A DNA stretch of 64,000 bases from JAEZKC01 sp046546375 (lineage in GTDB: Bacteria > Fibrobacterota > Chitinivibrionia > Chitinivibrionales > Chitinispirillaceae): NCBI GenBank assembly GCA_046546375.1, contig JBKGXV010000004.1:17723-81722 (forward strand), read 5' to 3'. The notes below the pieces were generated by a model. The model was not told the DNA's origin. It saw only the letters and a list, made by a program, of their open reading frames with translations, and ran no database searches. The position numbers and the translations under genes are program-made. Of this stretch, positions 50,509 through 59,760 are shown in pieces. Every line of letters begins with the position of its first letter. Positions within the stretch are counted from its first letter, which is position 1.

Positions 50509-51966
50509 TCACCCTTTCACATTCCCCAGTGGAGTCAGCCTGGCTACCGGCTTGCTGATTGCGGCCAGCTTCGCCGCATTCACCACCTGATCGATATCCT
50601 TGTAAGCCGCGCCCGCCTCCTCCGCCAAACCCGAAAAGGATGCAGTACGCACATAGATTCCATGCTCGAGCATGTGCTGCTGAAGATCCTTGCCTCGCAC
50701 TCCCTTTTTGGCTTTCCTGCGTCCCATAGTGCGCCCGCTGCCATGAGCCGTGGAATAGAAAGTGCTCTTTCCGCTCGTCATTCCCGCCAGAAGGTATGAA
50801 CCGGTCTCCATGCTTCCCCCGATTATTACCGGCTGACCGGTTTTCTCATACACTGAGGGCAGATCAGTCATACCGGGCCCGAACGCCCGCGTGGCCCCTT
50901 TGCGGTGCACCAGAAGCTTACGCCTGGCTCCATCAACCGTGTGTTCCTCCAGCTTGGCTGTGTTATGAGCCACATCGTATACCTGATGCATCCCCAGTTC
51001 CTCCGCACTGCGCCCGAAAACCTCGGAAAACACAATGCGTATCTGATGAAGAATCATCTGGCGATTGGCAAAGGACATATTGGCAGCGCATTTCATGGCG
51101 GAAAAGTACTCCTGCCCCTCAGATGATCGAAACGGTGCGCACGAAAGTTCCCGGTCGGGAACGGAAATGTGATATTTGGGCCCCATGACCTTTAAAAACT
51201 TCTGCACATAATCGGTGGCGATCTGATGGCCGAACCCGCGGCTGCCACAATGAAACATCACCGCGATCTGATTGGGAATACCAATACCGAACGCTTCAGC
51301 CAGTTCCCTGTCCATTACATTTTCCGGTTTTATGACCTGTATTTCCAGATAGTGGTTGCCCGAACCCAGCGTCCCCAGCTGGTGATACCCTCTTTCGATT
51401 GCTCTGCCGCTTACATTCGAGGGATCTGCCCCCTCAAGGCAACCGCCCTCCTCAGTACGGTCCAGATCCTCCTCCCAACCGAAGCCCTGACGAATACACC
51501 AGCGGCTCCCCTCACTCATGACCTCCTCGAATTCCGATCTGGTCGGTTTATAATATCCCCTGCCTCCCACACCTGCCGGGACCCGTCTGAAGAGACGGTC
51601 CACAAGCATTCTCATCTGAGGCACTACCTCATCCAGAGTCAGACTGGTAAGCACCAGTCTCATACCGCAGTTGATATCGAAACCGATCCCCCCAGGAGAG
51701 ATCACCCCCTCATCGGCATCCATAGCCGCCACACCACCTATGGGAAACCCATACCCCCAATGCCCGTCAGGCATACAGTAGGCACTCTGAACGATACCGG
51801 GAAGCTTGGCCACATTGGTGACCTGATCATAAACCCCGTCATCCATGGCGTCTATCAGCTCGGATGTCGCCACGATCCTGGCAGGAACCAGCATCCCCTG
51901 CTTGTAGGTAACCGGCAACTCCCACATGGTATCGGAAATCTGTCTGAGCGCCTCGGGTCTGCCCAT
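50509..51966 (-). CDS. rtcB: RtcB-family 3-prime-phosphate RNA ligase
   Basis: 485 residues. Metal- and GTP-binding residues in DINCGMRL, HYLEIQ, and MFHCGSRGFGHQ; catalytic guanylylated His in YSTAHGSGRTMGRRKA near residue 410. Seals 2-prime,3-prime-cyclic phosphate or 3-prime-phosphate RNA ends to 5-prime-OH ends, using GTP and Mn2+. Length is normal. Precedes the BON genes (downstream on the minus strand is the porin); no RtcA or RtcR is visible. Confidence 0.96.
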   Translation of the reverse strand: MGRPEALRQISDTMWELPVTYKQGMLVPARIVATSELIDAMDDGVYDQVTNVAKLPGIVQSAYCMPDGHWGYGFPIGGVAAMDADEGVISPGGIGFDINCGMRLVLTSLTLDEVVPQMRMLVDRLFRRVPAGVGGRGYYKPTRSEFEEVMSEGSRWCIRQGFGWEEDLDRTEEGGCLEGADPSNVSGRAIERGYHQLGTLGSGNHYLEIQVIKPENVMDRELAEAFGIGIPNQIAVMFHCGSRGFGHQIATDYVQKFLKVMGPKYHISVPDRELSCAPFRSSEGQEYFSAMKCAANMSFANRQMILHQIRIVFSEVFGRSAEELGMHQVYDVAHNTAKLEEHTVDGARRKLLVHRKGATRAFGPGMTDLPSVYEKTGQPVIIGGSMETGSYLLAGMTSGKSTFYSTAHGSGRTMGRRKAKKGVRGKDLQQHMLEHGIYVRTASFSGLAEEAGAAYKDIDQVVNAAKLAAISKPVARLTPLGNVKG

Positions 51967-51983
51967 ATCCTAAGCTCCTGATT

Positions 51984-52631
51984 TCAAATCATGAGAAGAT
52001 CGTTTTTAACCTCCGTCACTCCACGCGTGTGACGGGCCGCGAATTCGGCACTGTTATAGGAATTCCAGTGAGGTACCTTACCGGTAAGGGTAACCGTTCC
52101 GTGATCGACCATCACGGTGACATGACGGGTATCTGCTGCATTCATCCGCTCCAAAGCCAGTCTGACCTCCTCGGCTATTCTGCGGTCATCTGGAGAAGAG
52201 GAGGGTACCACCTCGAGTTTATTCACAACCAGAGCGGTACCGGAGGTGTGTGAAGCAATCTCCTCCACCCGTTCTTTTTTCCAATATGAATCAACTGATC
52301 CCAAAAGCGTGATCAGCCCCTCCTCGACGGTGAACTGTATCGCATTCTCATCTATTTCCCGATCTGCTTCAAGCCTGGAACTCAAAGCTGCCTCGATTTG
52401 CTCATCCTCTTTTTCCAACCCGTGCAGTATCCTCAATCTGTTGTCCACCGAGGCAACTCCCTGAACACTGCTTACCGTCAGCTCCGCTGCCTTGAGCTGC
52501 GCAAGAGAGGAAACGGTTCCTCTGAGAACCACCCTGCCGCCAGACACCTCCGCGTGCACATCCGCATTCTCGAGCCTGGCATCCCAGTGAAGCTGCTCCA
52601 TAATCTTATGTTCCAGCTCCTCGTTCACCAT
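51984..52631 (-). CDS. Triple BON-domain protein
   Basis: 215 residues. Three BON-like repeats of about 65 residues: first from EHKIMEQLHWDARLENADVHAEVSGGRVVLRG, second from IEAALSSRLEADREIDENAIQFTVEEGLITLLG, third from IAEEVRLALERMNAADTRHVTVMVDHGTVTLTG. BON domains bind lipid or envelope components and appear in OsmY-like stress proteins. No signal peptide is visible, so it is cytosolic by sequence. 17 bases separate it from rtcB. It may be a chaperone-like or periplasm-less OsmY relative. Confidence 0.85.
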   Translation of the reverse strand: MVNEELEHKIMEQLHWDARLENADVHAEVSGGRVVLRGTVSSLAQLKAAELTVSSVQGVASVDNRLRILHGLEKEDEQIEAALSSRLEADREIDENAIQFTVEEGLITLLGSVDSYWKKERVEEIASHTSGTALVVNKLEVVPSSSPDDRRIAEEVRLALERMNAADTRHVTVMVDHGTVTLTGKVPHWNSYNSAEFAARHTRGVTEVKNDLLMI

Positions 52632-52651
52632 AACACTCCCCTTCCTTCAGC

Positions 52652-53320
52652 TTACACAGGCTGAACCACAATCCTGTTCTCAATTTCTCTTACCCCCAAT
52701 ATATGCTCCACCTTCTGCTGGATAATGCTCCTCTGCCCGGGAGCCGCCACCGAGCCCCCCAAAATCACCTTGCCCCGATCCACCTTCACATCCACAGACT
52801 CGAAAGGCAGCTGGGAATCAGTGCCCAGAGCATCCACTATTCTCATTGCCAGAGTTCTGTCCAGTATGGCTTTTGAGGGTACAACAGAAACGACGTTGAT
52901 CAATCTCGCCACCCCGTGGATTTCGCTTACTATATCATCCACCTTCAGTTTCTGGGAGTAACTTGGAACAGACCCCCCCACCGTAACAACACCCTCCTTG
53001 ACATCCACCAGAAGATCGGAGGCATCCACCGCAGGGCTCCACTTGAGAGCATCCCCCACCCTCTTTTTCAGCTGTGAATCGGAAGGGGGTTTTGCATGTT
53101 CCGGTCCGGCCACAGTCAGCTCGTTCCGCACCTCCTGAACCCCGCGGACACTCCACACATCACGTTCTGCAACCCTCAGGACGGAAAACGAGGGAACACT
53201 TCCACTCAGACGGACCCTTCCCTCAACCACTTCCACATCGACTCTCGAGACATCCACCCGGCCATCCCACAGCAGATGATCAAGAATACGTTTCTTAAGC
53301 TCTTCGGAGGGTAGTAGCAT
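52652..53320 (-). CDS. Triple BON-domain protein, second copy
   Basis: 222 residues from the ATG at 53320, which has AAAGGA 8 bases upstream; a start at 53362 would add hydrophobic residues. Three BON repeats (LKKRILDHLLWDGRVDVSRV and VEGRVRLSG; LKKRVGDALKWSPAVDASDL; MRIVDALGTDSQLPFES). Similar in plan to the neighbouring gene, so the pair is probably an old duplication. No signal peptide seen. Ends 21 bases before the next start; it may be co-transcribed with DUF2267. Confidence 0.85.
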   Translation of the reverse strand: MLLPSEELKKRILDHLLWDGRVDVSRVDVEVVEGRVRLSGSVPSFSVLRVAERDVWSVRGVQEVRNELTVAGPEHAKPPSDSQLKKRVGDALKWSPAVDASDLLVDVKEGVVTVGGSVPSYSQKLKVDDIVSEIHGVARLINVVSVVPSKAILDRTLAMRIVDALGTDSQLPFESVDVKVDRGKVILGGSVAAPGQRSIIQQKVEHILGVREIENRIVVQPV

Positions 53321-53358
53321 AAACTGATCCTTTCGGTTCCAAAACAAAATCACCCCGG

Positions 53359-53766
53359 TCACCTGGACTGGGAAGGAGACAACGGCCCCTGAGGCTCCTC
53401 TCCGAACAGTTCCCTGAAATCGGGAGGAAGCTGATCAAGAATCTTTTCCACCAAACCTTCGGTTATCGCTTCCCTCATTACCGACATCACCGCACGGGAA
53501 CGCTCCACCGCTTCCGGATACCCCATATCCGCCCTGGCTGAAACCCGGTTATAATACTCTTCCAGACTGAAACGGCTGAAACGGTGACGGCCTGAAAGAA
53601 ACGCCTTGAGCTCAGAGGGTATCTGCGCACCCAGACTTCTCACATCCTTTTCATCCAGTCTCTCACCCAGCGTTGCCAGAGTGGCTTTCACCGCCACTTC
53701 GGCATCATGAAGAGTCTCGATTCTGGCTTTGGCTCTGACTCTTTTCACAAACTCCATATACTCCAT
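53359..53766 (-). CDS. DUF2267 protein
   Basis: 135 residues from ATG 53766 with AAGGAG 8 bases upstream. Shows DUF2267 elements: LHDAEVAVKATLATLGERL, EKDVRSLGAQIPSELKAFL, FSRFSLEEYYNRVSARADMG and the helix ERSRAVMSVMREAITEGLVEKI. Function unknown; the domain often occurs beside BON proteins and other stress small proteins, as here. A proline- and serine-rich tail (PQGPLSPSQSR) ends it. Confidence 0.85.
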   Translation of the reverse strand: MEYMEFVKRVRAKARIETLHDAEVAVKATLATLGERLDEKDVRSLGAQIPSELKAFLSGRHRFSRFSLEEYYNRVSARADMGYPEAVERSRAVMSVMREAITEGLVEKILDQLPPDFRELFGEEPQGPLSPSQSR

Positions 53767-53834
53767 AAGACAACTCCTTTGGATTCTTCCGAATCCGAGT
53801 GAAATGCGAACTGTATGCCACATACAGAAAAGTT

Positions 53835-55127
53835 TCAGAATGCACCTGCAGAAATGTGAAACCTGCCCTGCGAAACCTCATCCAGCTGCACTCCGTAATC
53901 AACTCTGATCACCCCGAAGGGAAGCACAAAAAGGATACCCGGACCAGCCGCCCACTCAAGCTCCCCGAGATCCACCTCCCGGGGACTCCTCCAGGCCTTT
54001 CCACCATCCACAAACACCGCTCCCTGAAAGCGCCAGAACAGAGGAAACCGGACCTCAACCGGTGTAAGCACAAGCAAGGCTCCCGCCCCCCGTGTCTCCC
54101 CCTGCTCATCGAGAGGCATCACCTCATTTTCACTGTAGCCCCTTATGGGAGATATCCCCCCGAATCCGATTCTGTACCTTTCCTGAACCGGCAGAAGTTC
54201 TCCCTTCTCACCGTAACTTTTTCCGAATGCAGCCTGGATAGCCCCCATCAGGGTGAACTTATCCCAGAACGGATAAAAAAAGGCGTAGGCAGCTCTCAAT
54301 TTGTAGAACTGATTTGTCTTAGGCAGAAAAGGTCCGGCCACCTCCCCTCTCAGCTCCGAATAAACTCCGCTTATCTGAAAAAGACCGCTTCTGGTATCCC
54401 ACTGCAGCCCACTTCCCAGAAGAAAGGTATTTGCAGCCTCCGACTGCGGGAAACTCGATGTGGATGGCTCGGTGAAGAGGACATCCGAAATCAGTTCCGC
54501 TCTGCTGTAAGCTCTCCAGAAAAGATTTTCAGAAAACGAACCGGAAAGCCGCGCCGTACCGCCCCAGAAAAGCCCCTCGTACTCTTGCTGGCTTCGCCTT
54601 TCAAGATAAAGCCGCGCAGCACCCTCCAGCGGAAGTCCGAACAGGTAAGGATAACGGTACTCAAGCTGACCGCCGATCTCTTCTGAAGATATTCTGCCCG
54701 CAACAGAGCCGCGATGACCCAGTCCGAAGAAATTTCTGTAGGCAAGCTCCAACCTCCCGTACCAGCCCTGAAATGCCCCGTACCCCGCCCCTGCCTGGAT
54801 GTTGTACATGCTCTTTTCCTCCACCACCACCAAAACGGGCAGAGTGACTGTATCCCCGGAAGAGGTGCCAAAGGTATCGATCGGTTCAACAAATACGGAG
54901 GTGAAAAGATCGGTTTCTCTAAGCCGGTCAAGAGAGGCGGAGATCTTCTTGGAAGTGATCACTTCCCCCTGTTGGAAGACAAGAGCGTTTAAAACCACCT
55001 CGCGTCTGACCTTCTCAAGCCCTGCAGTGATAATTTCCCCGGCTTTCACCACGGTTCCCTCCTGTACTGCCGCAACAGTGCCGGCGAGAACCACAATGGC
55101 AAGCAGGGCGGACTTCAGTTTCATCAC
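53835..55127 (-). CDS. BamA/TamA-like surface antigen (POTRA plus barrel)
   Basis: 430 residues. Signal peptide (ALLAIVVLAGTVAA), one POTRA-like domain (ALVFQQGEVITSKKISASLDRLRETDLFTSV) at about 40-100, then a C-terminal 16-strand-like barrel with YRYPYLFG and repeated short strands, ending ISAGAF as BamA-type barrels do with a terminal Phe. Probably part of an outer-membrane assembly or translocation machine; only one POTRA domain, fewer than BamA (5) or TamA (3), so a two-partner or specialised exporter is also possible. Confidence 0.78.
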   Translation of the reverse strand: MMKLKSALLAIVVLAGTVAAVQEGTVVKAGEIITAGLEKVRREVVLNALVFQQGEVITSKKISASLDRLRETDLFTSVFVEPIDTFGTSSGDTVTLPVLVVVEEKSMYNIQAGAGYGAFQGWYGRLELAYRNFFGLGHRGSVAGRISSEEIGGQLEYRYPYLFGLPLEGAARLYLERRSQQEYEGLFWGGTARLSGSFSENLFWRAYSRAELISDVLFTEPSTSSFPQSEAANTFLLGSGLQWDTRSGLFQISGVYSELRGEVAGPFLPKTNQFYKLRAAYAFFYPFWDKFTLMGAIQAAFGKSYGEKGELLPVQERYRIGFGGISPIRGYSENEVMPLDEQGETRGAGALLVLTPVEVRFPLFWRFQGAVFVDGGKAWRSPREVDLGELEWAAGPGILFVLPFGVIRVDYGVQLDEVSQGRFHISAGAF

Positions 55128-55249
55128 CTCTCCTTTTCTTTCAGGATACAGCGCAAAAAGCGGGCCCGGCGCGCAAAAAAAACGGCATGGACATTGCTTC
55201 CCCTTTCAAGCGGATAAGCCTAACGCATACCACACACAAGGAGGTAACC

Positions 55250-55570
55250 ATGTCCGGAGTGAAAACAGGAATGGCAGTGGCGGTACCGGTAGTGGTACTG
55301 GGAGTCGCCGGTGTAGTGATGAGGAAAATGGCCGGCCACGACGGAAAAGCCCTGACCGAACAGATAAGGCAGGCCACCAGGGAAACGGTTCACGATCTGG
55401 AGGGTACGGTTTCGGATTTCAGAAAGAACCTGGAGGGCAAATCCGCTTCCCAGCTTCAGAAAAGCATCGATTCCATAACAGACAACACCAAAAGCAGAAT
55501 CGACAGAATCGCCAACCAGCTTAAAAACAGAATCCGGGTGGAACAGATGAAATCACGTGCACGGAGCTGA
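55250..55570 (+). CDS. YtxH-like small membrane protein
   Basis: 106 residues from ATG 55250 with GGAGG 6 bases upstream. A hydrophobic N-terminus (GMAVAVPVVVLGVAGVVM) and then a helical, charged remainder (ETVHDLEGTVSDFRKNLEGKSASQLQKSIDSIT) with coiled-coil-like periodicity. The architecture fits YtxH-type stress proteins. It is followed by a clear terminator at 55593. Confidence 0.6.
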   Translation: MSGVKTGMAVAVPVVVLGVAGVVMRKMAGHDGKALTEQIRQATRETVHDLEGTVSDFRKNLEGKSASQLQKSIDSITDNTKSRIDRIANQLKNRIRVEQMKSRARS

Positions 55571-55592
55571 ATCCGTTTTCCGGGAGAAAACA

Positions 55593-55626
55593 AAAGAAGG
55601 ATTCCCTCAAACGGGAGTCCTTCTTT
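55593..55626 (+). terminator. Rho-independent terminator
   Basis: AAAGAAGGA and TCCTTCTTT flank a TCCC..GGGA inner part, giving about 13 paired bases with one mismatch and a six-base loop. It follows the YtxH-like stop by about 23 bases and precedes the AI-2E gene. Confidence 0.8.
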
Positions 55627-55721
55627 GCGCTACCCGCACATCAGGCATGCCGTTTGCACCTTGTCGTGAAAAGTCTGCATTGACTGAAAACCATGCGGTA
55701 TTTGAATGACAAGGATCAATC

Positions 55722-56927
55722 GTGGCAGAGGAAGAGAAGAAACCGAAAAGGAAAAAGACCCCCGGGGGAAAAACTCCCGAAGAGCAGAAAAGTGCCGAGT
55801 TCCCCCGAAGGCAGCCTTCCGAATCCCGAAAACCCGAAGCTCCCTCTCCCAAGGATCTTCAGCCAAGCGACAAACTGAGCAGAAGAGTTCTGATTGTGAT
55901 GCTTGCGATAAGCATCGCGGTGGCGTTACCCATAATTCTTTTCCCTTTTGTAGTCCCGCTCGTTCTTGCCCTCACCTTCACCACCCTGTTTTATCCCTTT
56001 TACCGCTGGATACTGCGCAGAATACGCTACAGACGCAAGACCGCATCCATACTCACCTGCCTACTTTTTCTGCTTCTGCTTCTGATACCCAGTTTCATAC
56101 TGGTGAATCTTGTGGTGGGAGAGGCAATAGCTCTGTACGATACTCTGGAACCCACGATACAGGACATAATCGAGCGGGGGAGCGAAAGCGAGATCATTCA
56201 GTATCTGAGAGGATTACGAATCGTACAATTTTTAAGACTTACTGAAATAGACTGGCTTTCAGTTATGCAGCAAGCGGCCCAGAGCGCATCCGGTGTGGCC
56301 ACCACCGTGATAAACCGCACCTCCGCGGGGGTGTTCGGTCTTTTTCTCAATCTGTTCATCATGATTTTCACCATGTTCTACTTTTTCGTTGACGGACAAA
56401 AAATAATCGGAACTGCGAGAAACCTGCTCCCTATGCGCAACGAGTACGAGGACATGATTATCGACCGTTTCACCCTTATAAGCCGGGCCACGGTCACCGC
56501 CACCCTTCTGATCGGACTGGCTCAGGGCGTGACGGGAGGACTGACACTTTACATTTTCGGAGTGGATTCCTGGCTTCTGTGGGCATTCATCATGGTGATC
56601 CTCTCCATTATTCCGCTGGTTGGTACATGGCTTGTGCTGATTCCCGCAGCTGTCATTCAGATGATTCTGGGAAACATATTGTCAGGTCTGGGAATACTTC
56701 TTTCCAGTACACTTATAATTTCGAATCTGGATAATTTCATCCGTCCCAGAGTTGTGGGGTACGGTTCGAAAGTACACGATCTGCTTATTTTTTTCGCCAC
56801 CATCGGAGGGCTGAGCTATTTCGGAGTGATGGGATTCATTATCGGACCTGCATTGGCATCATTTGTGATTTCACTGCTGGACATCTACAGTAAAGAGTTC
56901 CGTTCCCAGATAGAAGCGGCCAAATAG
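55722..56927 (+). CDS. AI-2E transporter-family (PerM) membrane protein
   Basis: 401 residues. Starts with GTG with AAGGATC upstream. A highly charged, proline-rich N-terminus (about 55 residues) precedes roughly eight helices with the family motifs FPFVVPLVLALTFTTLFYP and ATLLIGLAQGVTGGLTLYIFG, then FMVILSIIPLVGTWLVLIPA and DNFIRPRVVGYGSKVHDLLIFFATIGGL. The family includes the AI-2 exporter TqsA and sodium/proton antiporter-like PerM. Immediately upstream of the mla genes, so perhaps linked to envelope lipid homeostasis. Confidence 0.9.
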   Translation: MAEEEKKPKRKKTPGGKTPEEQKSAEFPRRQPSESRKPEAPSPKDLQPSDKLSRRVLIVMLAISIAVALPIILFPFVVPLVLALTFTTLFYPFYRWILRRIRYRRKTASILTCLLFLLLLLIPSFILVNLVVGEAIALYDTLEPTIQDIIERGSESEIIQYLRGLRIVQFLRLTEIDWLSVMQQAAQSASGVATTVINRTSAGVFGLFLNLFIMIFTMFYFFVDGQKIIGTARNLLPMRNEYEDMIIDRFTLISRATVTATLLIGLAQGVTGGLTLYIFGVDSWLLWAFIMVILSIIPLVGTWLVLIPAAVIQMILGNILSGLGILLSSTLIISNLDNFIRPRVVGYGSKVHDLLIFFATIGGLSYFGVMGFIIGPALASFVISLLDIYSKEFRSQIEAAK

Positions 56928-56930
56928 ATT

Positions 56931-57722
56931 ATGAAAATAACAGCACGGGAAAACATCCGGAAAGTTAAGATAGTGTTCTGGGAACTTCAGGAATTCTACC
57001 GCATGTGCCTGAACGCAACTCTGGGCGTGGTACGCAGGCCCTTTTACTACAAGGATCTCATCGATCAGATGGACTATTTCGGAACGGGATCTCTGGGGAT
57101 CATTATTCTGGTTACAGGCTTTATCGGAATGGCCCTTTCTCTGCAGATTTCAGCCGAATTCGCAGTCCTGGGGCTTCAGATATATACCGGAAGGGTGGTG
57201 GGGATATCGGTCATAACCGAAGTAGGCCCGGTAGTCACCGCACTGGTTTATGCGGGAAGGGCCGGCTCCGGAATGGCTTCCGAAATCGGATCCATGGTGC
57301 TTCGTCATCAGGTGGACACTCTGCGGGTATTCGGCATAGATCCCATACGAAAACTTGTCACTCCGCGCATCATCGGATCTCTTCTGATGCTGCCGGTACT
57401 GACTGTGATAGGCAACTTCATGGCACTTTACGGGGGGTACTACATCAATTCTTTCATCAACAACCAGAGCGGTGCTGTCTACTGGGATGCTATCCGGGTC
57501 ACGCTTCTCCCCCGCTATATCGTTCCCGGAATTGTGAAACCGTTTGTTTTCGGATTTATTGTAGCTGCCGTAAGCTGCTTTACCGGCCTGTCCACAAAAG
57601 GTGGAGCCATGGGACTCAAAAGCGCCACTACCAGAGCATTCGTTCTGTCAATCATACTGATTATAATGAGTGATTTCCTTATCACCAGAATTCTACTGTT
57701 CTTTTTCGGATATGGCGTATGA
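56931..57722 (+). CDS. mlaE: MlaE-type ABC transporter permease
   Basis: 263 residues with six helices. Motifs TGFIGMALSLQIS, ITEVGPVVTALVYAGRAGSGMASEIGSM and GATTRAFVLSI-like segments are those of MlaE/YrbE permeases. With MlaF and MlaD it forms an inner-membrane lipid (phospholipid) transporter linking inner and outer membrane. The MlaF gene starts within its last codons (57719), giving a 4-base overlap. No MlaA, B or C is seen. Confidence 0.95.
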   Translation: MKITARENIRKVKIVFWELQEFYRMCLNATLGVVRRPFYYKDLIDQMDYFGTGSLGIIILVTGFIGMALSLQISAEFAVLGLQIYTGRVVGISVITEVGPVVTALVYAGRAGSGMASEIGSMVLRHQVDTLRVFGIDPIRKLVTPRIIGSLLMLPVLTVIGNFMALYGGYYINSFINNQSGAVYWDAIRVTLLPRYIVPGIVKPFVFGFIVAAVSCFTGLSTKGGAMGLKSATTRAFVLSIILIIMSDFLITRILLFFFGYGV

Positions 57723-58447
57723 TAGAGTTCAGAAATGTCACTTTCAAAAGGGGCAATCGCACGATTCTTCGCAATATCAGTTTTTCTGTGAAAAAGGAAG
57801 AGCGGCTGGCGATACTGGGAGGAAGCGGTGAAGGTAAAACCACCATTCTCAAGTTGATACTGAGACTGCTGGTACCTGATGAGGGCAGGATTCTGATCGA
57901 CAATGAGGATGTGACTTACAAAAAGGAAAATGAGCTGAGTGAAACAAGAAGAAAATTCAGTATCGTTTTTCAGGACGGAGCGCTGTTCGATTCTCTCAAC
58001 GTGAAGGAAAATGTAGCCTTTTACCTCAGGGAGCACACGAAAATGAGCGAAAAGGCAATCGAGGACAGGGTAGCGAAGCTGCTTGAGGTGGTAGGTATGG
58101 AGAATACCGAGTATCTCATGCCCGAGGAGCTGAGTGGAGGAATGCTGCGCAGAGTCGCTATTGCCCGTTCATTGTCGGTTCGTGAACCGGTGATGTTTTT
58201 CTATGATGAACCGACAAGCGATCTTGATCCCGCCAGCGCGGCGAAAATCCGTCAGCTTATCCTCTCTTTGACCAAAGAGGGACAGGGTTTCATAATGGTG
58301 ACACATGAGATACCCGATGCTCTGAAAACGGCACAAAGATTCATATTTCTCAAGAACGGCACGATTCGCTTTGACGGAAACAGAAACGAGTTTCTCAAAG
58401 CAAACAATTCCGATCTGAGTGATTTTCTGAGTCACTGGAAGGAATAA
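57719..58447 (+). CDS. mlaF: MlaF-type ABC ATPase
   Basis: 242 residues. Walker A GGSGEGKTT, signature LSGGMLRRVAIARSL, Walker B MFFYDEPTSDLDPAS and the switch His in MVTHEIPDAL. Energises the MlaE permease. Length and content match MlaF. It overlaps mlaE by 4 bases (ATGA) and precedes the MlaD gene by 21. Confidence 0.96.
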   Translation: MIEFRNVTFKRGNRTILRNISFSVKKEERLAILGGSGEGKTTILKLILRLLVPDEGRILIDNEDVTYKKENELSETRRKFSIVFQDGALFDSLNVKENVAFYLREHTKMSEKAIEDRVAKLLEVVGMENTEYLMPEELSGGMLRRVAIARSLSVREPVMFFYDEPTSDLDPASAAKIRQLILSLTKEGQGFIMVTHEIPDALKTAQRFIFLKNGTIRFDGNRNEFLKANNSDLSDFLSHWKE

Positions 58448-58468
58448 AGCAGGGATAGCGAGGAAAAT

Positions 58469-59365
58469 ATGTATGAGATAAAGCGTAAACTGATGTGGTC
58501 CTCTCTGAAGACCGGTATAGTCATTACCACGGGTATCGTCATTTTCTTTCTGGGCATTTTTTTTTCCGGCAACCTGATTAACCTGTTTTCACCCAAACAT
58601 CAGGTCAACATACACTTTCGCAATATCAGCGGACTGCGCACGGGTGCCCCGGTGTGGCTTTACGGAATAGAGGTGGGAAATGTGGAAAAGATCGAACTGA
58701 TCGATTCCGGAACGGTTGTCACCGCATCGATTCTGAAAGAGCATTTCCCGATAATAAAAGAAAATGCAGTAGTGCATATCATGACAATGGGCCTTCTGGG
58801 AGACAAGTATCTGGAAATAGTCCCCGGAAGCGAGACCGCCCCGTCTATCCGTCCGGGCGGTAATATACCAGGGAAAGAAGCAGTCGGATTCGAGCAGATC
58901 ATGTCCTCCTTTTCCAACTCTCTGGGCCATATAGAACATCTGGCCAAAAATATGGAGATGCTGGTTAATGATCTTCACTCCAGTGATGGCACGATAAGCC
59001 GTCTCCTGAATGATCCCGAACTCTATAACCGAATGACCCAAGCCACAGATGAATTGACAGGACTGGTTTCCCAGATCAGAAACTCAAAAGGATCATTCAT
59101 GGAATTTGTGGAAAACCCTCAACTTTACAAAGACCTTGCCAGTGCTTCCAAAAAGTTCGATAGAGTCATTACCAAGATAGACAGCGGAAATGGTCTGGCA
59201 TCTTCACTTGTGGAGGACAAGGAAATGGCTCAGGAGTTTGTGGATGTGATATCTTCTCTGAAAGAGACTTCCAGAAATTTCAGCAAAACAGCATCAAGTA
59301 TGGATTCGCTGCTTACGGATGTGAAGAAAAACCCCCGTAAGTATTTCAATTTTTCCATATTTTAG
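58469..59365 (+). CDS. mlaD: MlaD/MCE-type substrate-binding protein
   Basis: 298 residues. An N-terminal membrane helix (GIVITTGIVIFFLGIFFSG), then an MCE domain (HQVNIHFRNISGLRTGAPVWLYGIEVGNVEKI and ILKEHFPIIKENAVVHI), followed by a long helical region. Binds lipid in the periplasm for the MlaEFD transporter. The helical tail is longer than in E. coli MlaD (183), as in Mce1-like proteins. Ribosome site GAGGA upstream of the ATG. Confidence 0.92.
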   Translation: MYEIKRKLMWSSLKTGIVITTGIVIFFLGIFFSGNLINLFSPKHQVNIHFRNISGLRTGAPVWLYGIEVGNVEKIELIDSGTVVTASILKEHFPIIKENAVVHIMTMGLLGDKYLEIVPGSETAPSIRPGGNIPGKEAVGFEQIMSSFSNSLGHIEHLAKNMEMLVNDLHSSDGTISRLLNDPELYNRMTQATDELTGLVSQIRNSKGSFMEFVENPQLYKDLASASKKFDRVITKIDSGNGLASSLVEDKEMAQEFVDVISSLKETSRNFSKTASSMDSLLTDVKKNPRKYFNFSIF

Positions 59366-59448
59366 AAAAACTGCGGCAAAACCGGATATGAAAAGCTAAG
59401 GTCAACCACCAGATCATTGAAACCTCGCCTTTGTTGCAGGGGGAATTG

Positions 59449-59559
59449 ATGAAATCCGCACTGAAGCAGTTTCTGAAGGCTTGCAGTGCGGCTAAGTGTT
59501 TTGATGAACCTGCATCATCCGATACTGTACACACATCCATCCCGGCACCTTTCGAGTAA
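59449..59559 (+). CDS. Possible small ORF in mlaD-aroK gap
   Basis: 36 codons with CAGGGGG upstream of the ATG: SALKQFLKACSAAKCFDEPA and SSDTVHTSIPAPFE. No family known. It is the only ORF with a ribosome site in the 395 bases between mlaD and aroK; the rest of that gap shows no other feature. Low support. Confidence 0.3.
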   Translation: MKSALKQFLKACSAAKCFDEPASSDTVHTSIPAPFE

Positions 59560-59760
59560 AATACCGGCCTGGTTTTGAATGTATATTCGAAGTGGTTTAC
59601 TGTCCTCAGATTCAGATAGACCCATTCATTGAAATAGAATCAAATTTTCGAACTCCGAGGCAATTCCTCAAGAGAACTAATCTGCCAAAAAGAATTGAAC
59701 GGCCATTAAATGCCGCGCAGTTGTTATTTTATTAGTCATTTTCAATCGGCGGGAAAGTAC

